This document shows positions 18,378-27,877 of a stretch of 64,000 bases of DNA, one piece after another; the first letter of the stretch is position 1, and the number at the start of each line of letters is the position of its first letter. The notes beneath the pieces were generated by a model. It searched no databases. It saw only the letters and a program-made list of their open reading frames with translations, and was not told the DNA's origin. The position numbers and the translations under genes were made by a program. The DNA is from Roseiarcus sp963781895 (lineage in GTDB: Bacteria > Pseudomonadota > Alphaproteobacteria > Rhizobiales > Beijerinckiaceae). The stretch covers positions 124,001 to 188,000 of the forward strand of contig CAWAIM010000054.1 of the NCBI GenBank assembly GCA_963781895.1. Direction: 5' to 3'.

Positions 18378-19974
18378 ATGACACGAGCCGACGTCGACAA
18401 AGCCGACATTCAGGCGATCGCCAGAACAGCCTTCGGCTCGCTGACGGGCGCGAGCTATCTGCTGTTGCGCGTCGCCGACGCGAGGGCCGCGAGGGCGTGG
18501 CTCGGCGGGCTCCGGCCCACCTCTCTTGCGGATCTGTCTGCCGGCGGAGTTCGCGGGCGGCTCGCCGAAGCGACGCAGGTCGCCATCACCGCCGCGGGAC
18601 TGCGCGCTCTCGGCGTCGACGAACAGATCGTTCAGCGTTTCGGGCCGGAGTTCGTGGAGGGCATGGCGGGCAGCGAGAACCGCTCCCGGCGTCTTGGCGA
18701 CATCGGCGCCAATGCGCCGGCGAATTGGCGTTGGGGCGTCGGCGCGCGGGAGCCGCACATCCTGCTCATGCTGTTCGCGAGGCCCGAGCGCCTCGCCGCG
18801 TTCGAGGGCGAGGCGCGCGAAGCGGCCGAGCGCGGCGGCCTGACGACGCTCGACATCTTGCCGACGAACGACATGGGCGGCGTCGAGCCTTTCGGCTTCG
18901 CCGATGGAATATCGCAACCGAGCTTCGATTGGGATCGCGCGCGCGCACCCGGCACGAAAGCCGATCGCGCCTATACGAACCTGCTCGCGCTGGGTGAGTT
19001 GCTTCTGGGCTATCACAACGAATACGGCTATCCCGCCGAGACGCCGACGCTGGCGGAGAGCGAGAGGACCGTCGATCTCCTGCCCCAGGGCCGCGCATCC
19101 ACCGGGTGACCGCGATCTCGGCCGCAATGGGTCCTATCTCGTCCACCGCGAATTGTCGCAGGACGTGCGCGGCTTCTGGCGATGGATGGCGGCCGAGTCG
19201 GCCCGAGCGGGCGTCAAGCTGGAATCGCTCGCCGAATCGGCGGTCGGCCGCCGCCTGAACGGCGCGCCCCTGCGCGATTTCGAAGTCGGAGTCGCCGTCC
19301 CCGGCGTCGACCCTCATGATCTGGGCGTCAACGGCTTCGTGTTCGACGCCGATCCGGACGGTCTCAGTTGCCCGGTCGGCGCCCACATCCGACGCGCCAA
19401 TCCACGCACAGGCGACGCGCCCGCGGTCGAAGACGGCCCGATCGACAATCTGCTCGTGATGCTCGGTCTGGCGACGCCCCGCTTGCGCAACCCGACGTCG
19501 TCGACCTTGCCGTGGCCACAAAATACGACGGTCTGGCCCACTCTGCGCTCGCAGGACGACGCGATCGCGTCGGCGCGCTTTCACCGAATCCTGCGTCGCG
19601 GCCGCGAATACGGCAAAATAATCGATCCCGCGGCCGCGCTCGATCCCTCGACCCCCGACCCGGAGGCGGGGCTTCAATTCATCTGCCTCAACGCGAACAT
19701 CGCGCGCCAGTTCGAGTTCGTCCAAGGCGCGTGGCTCGCGAACGCGAATTTCGCGGGATTGACCGGCGAGCAGGACCCGCTGGTGGGAAACCGGGAGCCG
19801 TTTCCAGTCCCGCCGGTGAGCGCGGCGCCGCGGCCGACCGATAGCTTCACTCGACCCGGCGCGGAGCCCCGTCATCGTCGCGCGACCGGCGTCCCGCAGT
19901 TCGTCGTCGTGCGCGGCGGCGCATACTTTTTCCTGCCGGGTCTGGCGGCGCTGAAATGGCTCGCGAGCGCGTGA
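18378..19974 (+). CDS. DyP-type haem peroxidase, frame broken once
   Basis: About 531 residues after joining two frames at about 19105-19107. The run ACCGGGTGAC gives a stop as read; removing one G gives ASTGDRDLGRNGSY and a continuous protein. DyP hallmarks are the catalytic Asp in GFADGISQP (about residue 175) and the proximal haem His in CPVGAHIRRANPR (about residue 336), with RQFEFVQGAWLAN further on. DyP peroxidases oxidise dyes, phenolics or lipids with hydrogen peroxide. No signal peptide is visible, so a cytoplasmic or membrane-associated site is likely. It follows the duplicated-domain protein after 13 bases. Confidence 0.85.
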
Positions 19975-20016
19975 GGGGAAAGCGCCGATCGAGCGTTCAT
20001 CGCGAGAATCGCGCGC

Positions 20017-21225
20017 TCAGGCTTCGCGAACCTGGGCCTCCTCCGCTCCGAACCGCTCTTCGCCGGTCGGCTCGATATGATCGACGCCGTTCATCTTCTG
20101 CCGAAACTTCGCCATTTCGTCATACATACGCTTTCGCGCCCGGCTCTGATTGCCGAGCGGCCGGTGGTCCGGCAGGCAGTGCCACGGATTGAAGCGCAGA
20201 TTGCGCGCGAACGCGAATTGGTCGGGAGTGTCGAACGATTGCCGAGGGATGTGCAGCGTCGCCACCGGCACGCGTGGCGAGAGCCGGGTCGGCCATAGCA
20301 CCGCGTTGTTCTCGATCGGCATCAAGAACGGGTCGGTCTGCAGCTGCAGGCGCATTTCAAGTTCGACGTCCATTTCGTTGAGCGTCCGCACCATGTTGTC
20401 GCGCAGATAATTGTCAGGAGGCCGGAACGGCAGGCCTGGAATCTTGCGCGGCACCTTGGTCATCGGCCAGAAGCTGTATTGCATCGCCTGCCCCGGTCCC
20501 AAAAGATAGGGCACGCAGGAGTAGAACGTGGCGCCGAGCGGATTGGTCTGCGTCTCGTTCCACAGCGACTGCATCAGCATGTCGAGCAGGTGCGAATTGC
20601 GCGGGTCGAGAAAATGGTAAGCCGGCAAATGACGCCGGCTCCAATATTGGAGGTGCGCGTTGGCTTTGACGTCGGGCGTGACAAAGGTCGGCGTGCAGAC
20701 GGCGGTGAAGTCCTGGGTGTGCTTTTCATCGTCCCAGAGCTTGTCGCCCTCGACGCCCATCACTTTCACGCTGATGCTGACGAAGCCGACGTCGTTGATG
20801 TCGGGTTCGATGTGCGGGCCGGGTCCTGAAAAGCGAACCCAGCAGCGATAGGTCTTGGGCGTGGCGAAGAGGCCGCGGCGCAAATTCTCGGGCAGCCCGT
20901 CATGAATCGTCAGCGCGCCGCGCACAAGCCCGTGGGTCTTGGTGTTGCCCGCGCGTTCGAACCCCCCTTGCGGAAAATCGCGGACGAGATGGCGACGCAT
21001 TTCGTCGATCATCGTCTGCGTGTCCTGCTCTTCCCCGAGCTGGGGCGTCTCTTCCGCGAGCCCGACATTCTCGCGGCTTCGGCGGAGATTGATGAGCGCG
21101 GTCAAGAGTTGCGCCAGGGGCGCCCGAACGACCGCGTTGAACGCCGGGCGCAGAAACGGCTGCTCGATCCGGCGTTCGAGATGCAGAAAGATCTCGATCA
21201 TGCGATGAATGAGCCTGAGGAACAT
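20017..21225 (-). CDS. Catalase-like haem protein
   Basis: 402 residues, convergent with the DyP gene. It belongs to the small catalase-related family that also includes SrpA-like proteins and the allene oxide synthase domains fused to lipoxygenases. Visible features are the candidate distal His98 in KTHGLVRGALTIHDG, WVRFSGPGPH, a DFTAVCTPTF strand in place of the usual catalase N-F loop, and the candidate haem-ligand Tyr368 in RARKRMYDEMAKF near the C terminus. It is shorter than true catalases. An amphipathic N terminus (MFLRLIHRMIEIFLHLERR) may bind membranes. It may act on hydrogen peroxide or on fatty-acid hydroperoxides. Confidence 0.8.
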   Translation of the reverse strand: MFLRLIHRMIEIFLHLERRIEQPFLRPAFNAVVRAPLAQLLTALINLRRSRENVGLAEETPQLGEEQDTQTMIDEMRRHLVRDFPQGGFERAGNTKTHGLVRGALTIHDGLPENLRRGLFATPKTYRCWVRFSGPGPHIEPDINDVGFVSISVKVMGVEGDKLWDDEKHTQDFTAVCTPTFVTPDVKANAHLQYWSRRHLPAYHFLDPRNSHLLDMLMQSLWNETQTNPLGATFYSCVPYLLGPGQAMQYSFWPMTKVPRKIPGLPFRPPDNYLRDNMVRTLNEMDVELEMRLQLQTDPFLMPIENNAVLWPTRLSPRVPVATLHIPRQSFDTPDQFAFARNLRFNPWHCLPDHRPLGNQSRARKRMYDEMAKFRQKMNGVDHIEPTGEERFGAEEAQVREA

Positions 21226-21512
21226 CGCAAATCCACTGCCCGCTGGACGGCGGCCCGAGGCACAAGCCCATACCGTCAGGTTTGAGCGCTATTCGCGATG
21301 CCGCCGCCTCGAGCCCAGCCGCCGTCGACGCCGCACTCTGGCATAGGCGCGCAAGAATCCAAAATTCGCGCGGCCGCCAACGGGGACGCTATTGCGCGCG
21401 GCTGTGAAAGGCGCAAAAATATGCCGCGAGGGGAACGAGACGCCGGCCGGCGAATTCCGGCGGGGAGCGCAAAGTGTGCGCCGAGAGCGTCGTCGGGGCC
21501 GAGGAGGCGACC

Positions 21513-24014
21513 ATGAAAAATTGGAAATTGTCCGTCGGCCTCTTCGCGATCGCCGTGATCGCATTGCTCTCGCCTGGCGCCGATCGCTCGCTCGCGACGC
21601 CGGGCGCGGCGCCGCTCGACGAAGCACAACGCGCTGACCGAGGCGAGGCGAGCCTGCCGCAAGCGGACGAGGACTTTTTCCACGATATGGACAATGGCGT
21701 GCGGCTGACGCCGGAAGAGGTTAAGGGCCGAAACATGTGGCTCGTTTGGACCGGCGGCAATGACCGGTTCTGGGACAGGGTCACGAAGAACAGCCTGGCG
21801 ACCTTCGATCTTCTCAAGATCGTGACCTCGCACCCCAGCCAGGACTACTGCGGCGGCAGGCATTGCGATCGCGATTCGCGCTGGCATTGGCTCGGCGCAG
21901 TCAACGAACCGTGCTTCGAAAAGCCGACCGCCGCCGATCCGCAGCGATTCGGGCTTTGGCTCGACGTGCGCAGCGCGCATTGCGCCGCCGATCCGTTCGA
22001 GGACGAAACCAAGTATCCCGGGGTCAAGATCGGCGCGCGCGGGACGACGTTCAAGGACGGTTCGAAACTGCCCGTCGGATCCTACTTTGGTTACGACACC
22101 GGCATTCTGGGCCTGCGTTTGTTTCCAAATCCCGACTTCGATCAGGCCGCCGAAGAAAGGTGGAACGCCGAGCGCTATTACACCGACCCGAACTACTACA
22201 ACGACCCCAATCTCGTTCGGCCGTATAGGGTCGGCATGGCGTGCGGGTTCTGCCACGTCGGACCGAGCCCGATTCACCCGCCCGCCGACCCGGCCAATCC
22301 GGAATGGGAAAATCTCAATTCAACCGTCGGCAGCCAGTATCTCTGGATGGATCGCGTCTTCGTATACGGCGGCGACCCGAAGAACTTCATGTATCAGCTC
22401 GTGCATTCCTATCCGCCGGGAACGATGGATACGTCGCTGGTTTCGACTGACTACATCAACAATCCGCGCACCATGAACGCGGTCTACCTGCTCGGACCGC
22501 GGCTTGCCGAGGCGAAGCTCTGGGGCAAGGAGACCTTGAAAGGCGGCCAGCTCGACAACAAGCAGCTCGACGGCTTCTTTGACCCGCCGGACACCTCTTG
22601 GTCGCCGCGCGTGCTCAAGGACGGGTCCGATTCGGTCGGCGTCATGGGCGCGCTCAATCGCGTCTATCTCAACATCGGACTTTACAGCGAAGAATGGATG
22701 CGACATTTCAATCCGTTCTTCGGCGGGACGCCGATCACCGCGATCGAGATCGCGACCGCGGAAAAGAACTCCTCCTATTGGCGCGCGACTGAGGCCGGCA
22801 CGCCCGACATGGCGAAGTTTCTCCTCAAGGCGGGGCAACCGGATCCATTGGCGCAAGCGCCGGGCGGTCAGAAATATCTGGTCGCCTATCCCGCGACGCT
22901 TGATCGCGGCAAGAAGGTTTTCGCCGAGACCTGCGCACGCTGCCACTCGAGCAAATTGCCCGACCAGGCGAGGGCCAAATTGGCGCCCGGCGGCTGTTCG
23001 GGGCCGAACTATCTCGCTTGCTTCAATCGCTACTGGGCCTATACGAAGACCGAGGAATTCAAGGCGAAAATGCGCGCCATCGTCGCCGCGCCCGATTTCC
23101 TCCAAGACAATTTCCTTTCGAACGAGGCGCGCATACCGGTGACGCTGCTGCGCACCAACGCCTGCAGCCCGCTCGCCACCAATGCGATCCGCAACAACAT
23201 CTGGGATAATTTCTCGTCGGAGACCTACAAGGACCTGCCATCGGTCGGCAAGGTCACGGTGCAGGACCCGTTCACCGGGGCGCGCTGGCAATACGCCATG
23301 CCCGGCGGCGGACGCGGCTTCACGCGTGTGCCGTCGCTGGTGAGCGTGTGGTCGAGCGCGCCGTTGCTGCTCAACAACCGCTTGGGTCCTTCGGGGCCGT
23401 TTGCCGACGACGTCTCGGTCGACGGGCGGATGAAAGTCTTCGACAGCGCGATCGAACAGCTGTTGTGGCCGGAGAAGCGCGAGCGCGACAAAGGCTTTGA
23501 CGGTTATATCGCGCGCACGACGGAGCGGAGCTACGTGAACATTCCTGTCCGCAGCATCCCGGTTCAGTTGCAGAACCTCATCGGCGCCTTGCCCGCCGAG
23601 CCGTTCAGGAAGCTTCTCGACCAGGACGGCAATTTCGTATTGGGGCCGATCCCGAAGGGCTTTCCGATCAACCTGGCGGCGAACTACCAACCCCTGGCTG
23701 ACGTCAGCTTCGACAAGTGGGTGACGCACGAAGTGAACTTCACCCAACTCGTTGGGAAGTTCCTGTTGAATTGGCCGAGCCTCGATTTGAACGCGGACGA
23801 CACGCAAATGCTGGCCTGGGCTGCAAAGCTGCGCGAACCGCTGCTGCAGCTTCTCAAGTGCCCGGATTTCGTCGTTAATCGCGGCCATTATTTCGGGACG
23901 GCCGAATTCAACAACACCAGCGCGCTCAGCCGCGACGAAAGGGCGTTCGGCGCCGAAACGCCGCTAAGCGACGACGACAAGCGCGCCCTGATCGAATACA
24001 TCAAGACGTTCTGA
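21513..24014 (+). CDS. Large secreted di-haem cytochrome c protein
   Basis: 833 residues from ATG 21513, which follows GAGGAGG. Residues 1-28 look like a signal peptide (KLSVGLFAIAVIALLSPGA). Two c-type haem sites are present: CGFCH at about residues 244-248 and CARCH at about 474-478. The second lies in a typical cytochrome c context (DRGKKVFAETCARCHSSKLP). The region between them is long and of unknown fold. Its stop overlaps the start of a GMC oxidoreductase gene (TGATG), so the two are translated together and the cytochrome is the likely electron acceptor of that flavoenzyme in the periplasm. A cytochrome c peroxidase-like role is an alternative. Confidence 0.8.
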   Translation: MKNWKLSVGLFAIAVIALLSPGADRSLATPGAAPLDEAQRADRGEASLPQADEDFFHDMDNGVRLTPEEVKGRNMWLVWTGGNDRFWDRVTKNSLATFDLLKIVTSHPSQDYCGGRHCDRDSRWHWLGAVNEPCFEKPTAADPQRFGLWLDVRSAHCAADPFEDETKYPGVKIGARGTTFKDGSKLPVGSYFGYDTGILGLRLFPNPDFDQAAEERWNAERYYTDPNYYNDPNLVRPYRVGMACGFCHVGPSPIHPPADPANPEWENLNSTVGSQYLWMDRVFVYGGDPKNFMYQLVHSYPPGTMDTSLVSTDYINNPRTMNAVYLLGPRLAEAKLWGKETLKGGQLDNKQLDGFFDPPDTSWSPRVLKDGSDSVGVMGALNRVYLNIGLYSEEWMRHFNPFFGGTPITAIEIATAEKNSSYWRATEAGTPDMAKFLLKAGQPDPLAQAPGGQKYLVAYPATLDRGKKVFAETCARCHSSKLPDQARAKLAPGGCSGPNYLACFNRYWAYTKTEEFKAKMRAIVAAPDFLQDNFLSNEARIPVTLLRTNACSPLATNAIRNNIWDNFSSETYKDLPSVGKVTVQDPFTGARWQYAMPGGGRGFTRVPSLVSVWSSAPLLLNNRLGPSGPFADDVSVDGRMKVFDSAIEQLLWPEKRERDKGFDGYIARTTERSYVNIPVRSIPVQLQNLIGALPAEPFRKLLDQDGNFVLGPIPKGFPINLAANYQPLADVSFDKWVTHEVNFTQLVGKFLLNWPSLDLNADDTQMLAWAAKLREPLLQLLKCPDFVVNRGHYFGTAEFNNTSALSRDERAFGAETPLSDDDKRALIEYIKTF

Positions 24015-25924
24015 TGATGGCCGCGCGGCCGGCCGACGCGTTCGATTATGTCGTGGTCGGCTCCGGAGCGGGCGGAGGCACGGTCGCCGCCGGTCTCGCT
24101 GAAGCCGGAATGGAGGTGCTCCTGCTCGAGGCGGGCGCCGATCCGTTCGCGCCGGACGGCGCCGCCCCTGGCCTGCCGGAAGATTACGACGTTCCCGCAT
24201 TTCATCCGTTCGCCTCCGAAAACAAGGCGATGGCGTGGAATTTCATGGTTCACGACTTTGGCGATGACGCGGAGCGCCGGAGCCGCCCGGCGGACAATCC
24301 GCCGTCCGGCGCCCTTTACCCGCGCGCCTCGACGCTTGGCGGCTGCACCGCGCACAACGCCATGATTTTCATGGCGCCGCACGATTCGGATTGGAACGCT
24401 ATCGCCGAGCTGACCGGCGACGCATCGTGGCGCGCCGAGAACATGCGCCGCTTTTTCGAACGCATCGAGGACTGCCGATATCGCCCTTGGCCACGGCTGC
24501 TCGCGCTGGCGACGGGCGGCCGTCTCAACCCGTCAGGCCATGGCTGGAATGGATGGCTCAGCACGGAGCGGCCGTTGCCGGCGAAAGCGTTCGCGGACAT
24601 CGCTCTGATGTGGGTGATCCGCGAAGCGGTCAGAGCCGACTTTCTCGGCGGGCCGAAAACCGCATTCGCGCAGGCAAAAGCCGGACTGAGGCGCGTCGTC
24701 GAGCGATTGGCGCGAGTCCTGATCGGAGAGAACGACCCGAACGACCGGCGCACGCAAGGACTGCTCGGCGAGGGCCTGAGCAAGGTTCCGCTCTCGACCT
24801 GCGCCGGCCGGCGACGCGGCGCGCGTGAACGCGTGCTGGCTGCGATGCGCGCGCACGGGCTCACGGTCGAATACGATGCGCTGGCGACGCGCGTTGTCCT
24901 TGATGCGGACAATCGCGCGGTCGGCGTCGAATACCTTAAAGGTCGAAGTCTCTACCGGGCGTCGCCCAACGCCAGTCGAGAAGACGGCGAGCTGAGACGC
25001 GTCGATGCGCGTCGCGAAGTCATTCTGGCCGGAGGCGCGTTCAACACCCCCCAACTCCTCATGCTTTCCGGCGTCGGGCCCAAGGATCACCTCGCCGCGC
25101 TCGGCCTCGAAGTGCGGGTTCCCCTGGAGGGGGTCGGCTGCAATCTGCAGGATCGCTATGAAATCGGCGTCATCCACAGGGCGGCGCGCCCCTGGACATG
25201 CCTGGACGGCGCGCAATTCGCGGTCGGCGATTCCGTCTACCGCGAATGGCTTCGGGGCCGCGGCATGTACCTCTCGAACGGCGCGGCGGTCGCCTTTTCG
25301 TTGCGCTCCAAGGTCGCGCAGGAAGACCCCGATCTGTTCGTGATGGCTCTCCTGACGCGCTTCTCGGGCTACTTCTCCGGCTATTCGCAGGTCATCCGCG
25401 ACAGCCGCGACGACCTCACGTTTGCGGTGCTGAAAGCGCATACCAAAAATCGCGGCGGAACGGTGCGGTTGGCTTCCGCCGACCCGCGCGATCCGCCGCG
25501 CATCGACTTCAAATATTTCGAGGAAGGGACGGACGGGAGCGGCGACGATCTGAGGGCCGTCGTCGATGGCGTTCGGCGGGTCCGGGAGATGACCGCGGCG
25601 TTGACGCGGCTGGGCGTGCTTCAGTCAGAAGACACGCCCGGTCCTTCGTTTCGCGACGACGCGGCGCTCGAGCAATTCATCCGCGCGAACGCCTGGGGCC
25701 ATCATGCGTCCTGCACCTGCCCGATCGGCCCGCTCGAGCGCGGGGGCGTGCTGGACACGGATTTCAAGGTGCACGGAACGCGGAGCTTGCGGGTGGTCGA
25801 CGCCAGCGTCTTTCCGCGCATCCCCGGATTCTTCATCGTCTCAGCAATCTACATGATCGCCGAGAAGGCGGCGGACGTCATCCTCGCCGCGGCGTCGAGC
25901 GCGAAGCGCGGCGAGTTGAAATAG
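24014..25924 (+). CDS. GMC-family FAD oxidoreductase
   Basis: 636 residues. The FAD-binding motif YVVVGSGAGGGTVAAGLAEAG is at the N terminus, followed by LLLEAG. The family region LYPRASTLGGCTAHNAM (about residues 100-116), a later EVILAGGAFNTPQLLMLSGVG segment and the C-terminal GHHASCTCPIG with RVVDASVFPRIPG mark a glucose-methanol-choline oxidoreductase. The active-site His is in GHHAS. There is no clear signal peptide; the protein may be exported with a partner or stay cytoplasmic. The overlapping TGATG with the di-haem cytochrome gene suggests a dehydrogenase that passes electrons to cytochrome c and not to oxygen. Substrate unknown: an alcohol, sterol or oxidised fatty acid is possible. 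Confidence 0.87.
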   Translation: MMAARPADAFDYVVVGSGAGGGTVAAGLAEAGMEVLLLEAGADPFAPDGAAPGLPEDYDVPAFHPFASENKAMAWNFMVHDFGDDAERRSRPADNPPSGALYPRASTLGGCTAHNAMIFMAPHDSDWNAIAELTGDASWRAENMRRFFERIEDCRYRPWPRLLALATGGRLNPSGHGWNGWLSTERPLPAKAFADIALMWVIREAVRADFLGGPKTAFAQAKAGLRRVVERLARVLIGENDPNDRRTQGLLGEGLSKVPLSTCAGRRRGARERVLAAMRAHGLTVEYDALATRVVLDADNRAVGVEYLKGRSLYRASPNASREDGELRRVDARREVILAGGAFNTPQLLMLSGVGPKDHLAALGLEVRVPLEGVGCNLQDRYEIGVIHRAARPWTCLDGAQFAVGDSVYREWLRGRGMYLSNGAAVAFSLRSKVAQEDPDLFVMALLTRFSGYFSGYSQVIRDSRDDLTFAVLKAHTKNRGGTVRLASADPRDPPRIDFKYFEEGTDGSGDDLRAVVDGVRRVREMTAALTRLGVLQSEDTPGPSFRDDAALEQFIRANAWGHHASCTCPIGPLERGGVLDTDFKVHGTRSLRVVDASVFPRIPGFFIVSAIYMIAEKAADVILAAASSAKRGELK

Positions 25925-25977
25925 GCGCTGGCGCCTGCGGCGCAGCGCGACGGTCGGCGGCGAGGCAAGGAACGGGG

Positions 25978-26106
25978 ATGGCGATGGGCAGAATCGCTCT
26001 CGTCGGTCTGGGACTCGTCGGACGCGCATGCGCGATCAGCTGCGCGCGCTGGGCACAATCGGCGCCCCGCCAAGGAGTTCGGAAATTGAGGCGGAGCGAA
26101 ATATGA
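25978..26106 (+). pseudogene. Remnant of an NAD-binding 3-hydroxyacyl-CoA / hydroxy-acid dehydrogenase
   Basis: A 42-codon frame starts MAMGRIALVGLGLVGRACAI, the Rossmann N terminus of the 3-hydroxyacyl-CoA dehydrogenase or gulonate 3-dehydrogenase type, and then becomes unrelated sequence. A good ribosome-binding site (AAGGAACGGGG) precedes it, and its stop overlaps the ATG of the next SDR gene (ATGA, 26103-26106). This looks like an internally deleted gene whose ends, including the coupling overlap, survive. It could still act as a translated leader for the SDR gene. A chance short frame cannot be excluded. Confidence 0.4.
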
Positions 26107-26876
26107 CCGGGTCCAAGCTGTTCGATCTGACGGGCAAGACGGCGCTCATCACTGGGTCCTCCGGCGGGCTAGGGCTGGCGATGGCGCGGGGCCTCGCCGA
26201 CGCGGGCGCCGCGATCATTCTCAACGGACGCGACGAGGAGAGGCTGGCGACCGCAGTCAAGACCTTCGAGGCGGCGGGAAAAACCGCCTCGGCGCGCGCG
26301 TTCGACGTCGCCAATGAGGCGGCGGTTTTGAGCGCGTTCGAGCGTTTCGACGCCGATGGCGTGGCGATCGACATCCTCGTCAACAACGCCGGCGTTCAAT
26401 TGCGCAAGCCGATGCTCGAGCTTTCGACGGACGAATGGCGGCGCGTCGTCGACACCCACCTCACCGCCGCGTTCCAGGTTGGCCGGGAGGCCGCCCGGCG
26501 CATGATCGCGCGCGGGAAGGGCGGCAAGATCATCAACATCGCCTCGCTCGCAAGCGAAGTCGCGCGCGCGACCATCGCCCCCTACACCGCCGCCAAGGGC
26601 GGGATCAGGATGCTGACCCGGTCGATGGCGGCCGAATGGGCGCGGCACGACATCCAGGCCAATGCGATCGGGCCCGGATACATCGTCACCGAGATGAACA
26701 GGGCCCTGATCGACGACGCCAAATTCGACGCCTGGGTCAAAAGCCGCACCCCGTCCGGGCGCTGGGGCCAGCCGGATGATCTTATCGGCGTCGCGGTGTT
26801 CCTCGCCTCGCCCGCCTCGGCCTATGTGAACGGACAGATCATCTATGTTGACGGCGGGCTATTGGCTGTCATGTGA
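26103..26876 (+). CDS. SDR-family oxidoreductase, gluconate 5-dehydrogenase-like
   Basis: 257 residues. The cofactor motif TGSSGGLG, NNAG, the active-site Ser in NIASLASE, Y-T-A-A-K as the catalytic Tyr-Lys, and the C terminus YVNGQIIYVDGGLLAVM are visible. The start FDLTGKTALITGSSGGLG is typical of gluconate 5-dehydrogenases and related keto-sugar-acid reductases. It is 77 bases upstream of dgoK and dgoA, which act on 2-keto-3-deoxy-galactonate, so its natural substrate is probably a hexonate or keto-hexonate. It shares an ATGA with the remnant frame upstream. Confidence 0.85.
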   Translation: MTGSKLFDLTGKTALITGSSGGLGLAMARGLADAGAAIILNGRDEERLATAVKTFEAAGKTASARAFDVANEAAVLSAFERFDADGVAIDILVNNAGVQLRKPMLELSTDEWRRVVDTHLTAAFQVGREAARRMIARGKGGKIINIASLASEVARATIAPYTAAKGGIRMLTRSMAAEWARHDIQANAIGPGYIVTEMNRALIDDAKFDAWVKSRTPSGRWGQPDDLIGVAVFLASPASAYVNGQIIYVDGGLLAVM

Positions 26877-26953
26877 TAGGCGCCCAGAGCGCAAACGAGG
26901 TTGCGATGTTTCAAAGCAATTGCCGCGCGCGCCGCGCCTGGTCGTATTGAATC

Positions 26954-27877
26954 ATGCCTCCATCGCTGATCGCCGTCGACTGGGGTTCGTCGAGCTTTCG
27001 CGCCTATCTCCTGGCGCGTGGCGGCGACGTCATGGACGAGATCGCATCCTCCGACGGCGTCTCGACCGTCGCCAAGGACGCGTTCCCCGCCACGCTGCAA
27101 CGTCTGACCAGCGGCTGGCTGAACGCACATCCGGATCTGCCGATCGTCGCCTCGGGCATGGTCGGGAGCCGTCATGGCTGGGTCGAGGCGCCTTACGTCA
27201 AATGTCCAGCCGATCCGCGCGACATTGCCGCCAATCTCGCGACGGCGGAGGCCTTCGGCCGGCGCGTTCATCTGGCGCCCGGACTCAGTTACGAGGACGA
27301 GGCCGGGCTGCCCGACGTGATGCGCGGCGAGGAGGTCGAGATCCTCGGCGTCGCGCACGAAGGCGGGCGGTTGATCGTGCTGCCCGGCTCGCATTCGAAA
27401 TGGGCGGTTTTCGACGCCGGCCGGGTCGTGCGTTTCAAGACCTTCGTAAGCGGCGAATTGTTCTCGGCGATCAAGGACCACACGATCGCGGGCGCGTTCG
27501 CGCGGGCCGCGCCCGCCAAGGCCCCGGGACCGGCGTTTACGCTCGCCGTCGCGCGCGGCGCGGCGGCCGTTCGCGCGGGCGACGGGCAATCCGGCCTTCT
27601 TGGCGCTCTGTTCGGCGCGCGCAGCCTGCCGCTGATGGGCAAGCTCGCCGAGGACGACGCGGGCGAGTATCTGTCCGGATTGATCATCGGCGCCGAAATC
27701 GCCGAAGGACGACGCCTCTTTACCGATGAAGAGGCCCATGTCGCCGGAGCGCAGGCGCTGGTCGCGCGCTATCTTGCGGCCTTCGCCGCGCTTGGCGAGC
27801 GCGCCCGCGCGGCGCCGTCCAAAGCAGCGGCGCGCGGGCTCTATCTCATCGCGCGCGCTGGAGGGCTTGTCGAATGA
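26954..27877 (+). CDS. dgoK: 2-dehydro-3-deoxygalactonokinase
   Basis: 307 residues. The N terminus LIAVDWGSSSFRAYLL is the phosphate-binding strand of this ASKHA-like kinase, with VASGMVGSRHGWVEAPYV, EDEAGLPDVMRGEEVEI and LPGSHSKWAVF as further family motifs. The enzyme phosphorylates 2-keto-3-deoxygalactonate in the De Ley-Doudoroff pathway. Its stop overlaps the start of dgoA (ATGA, 27874-27877), giving the expected kinase-aldolase pair. No galactonate dehydratase gene is in the window. Confidence 0.93.
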   Translation: MPPSLIAVDWGSSSFRAYLLARGGDVMDEIASSDGVSTVAKDAFPATLQRLTSGWLNAHPDLPIVASGMVGSRHGWVEAPYVKCPADPRDIAANLATAEAFGRRVHLAPGLSYEDEAGLPDVMRGEEVEILGVAHEGGRLIVLPGSHSKWAVFDAGRVVRFKTFVSGELFSAIKDHTIAGAFARAAPAKAPGPAFTLAVARGAAAVRAGDGQSGLLGALFGARSLPLMGKLAEDDAGEYLSGLIIGAEIAEGRRLFTDEEAHVAGAQALVARYLAAFAALGERARAAPSKAAARGLYLIARAGGLVE

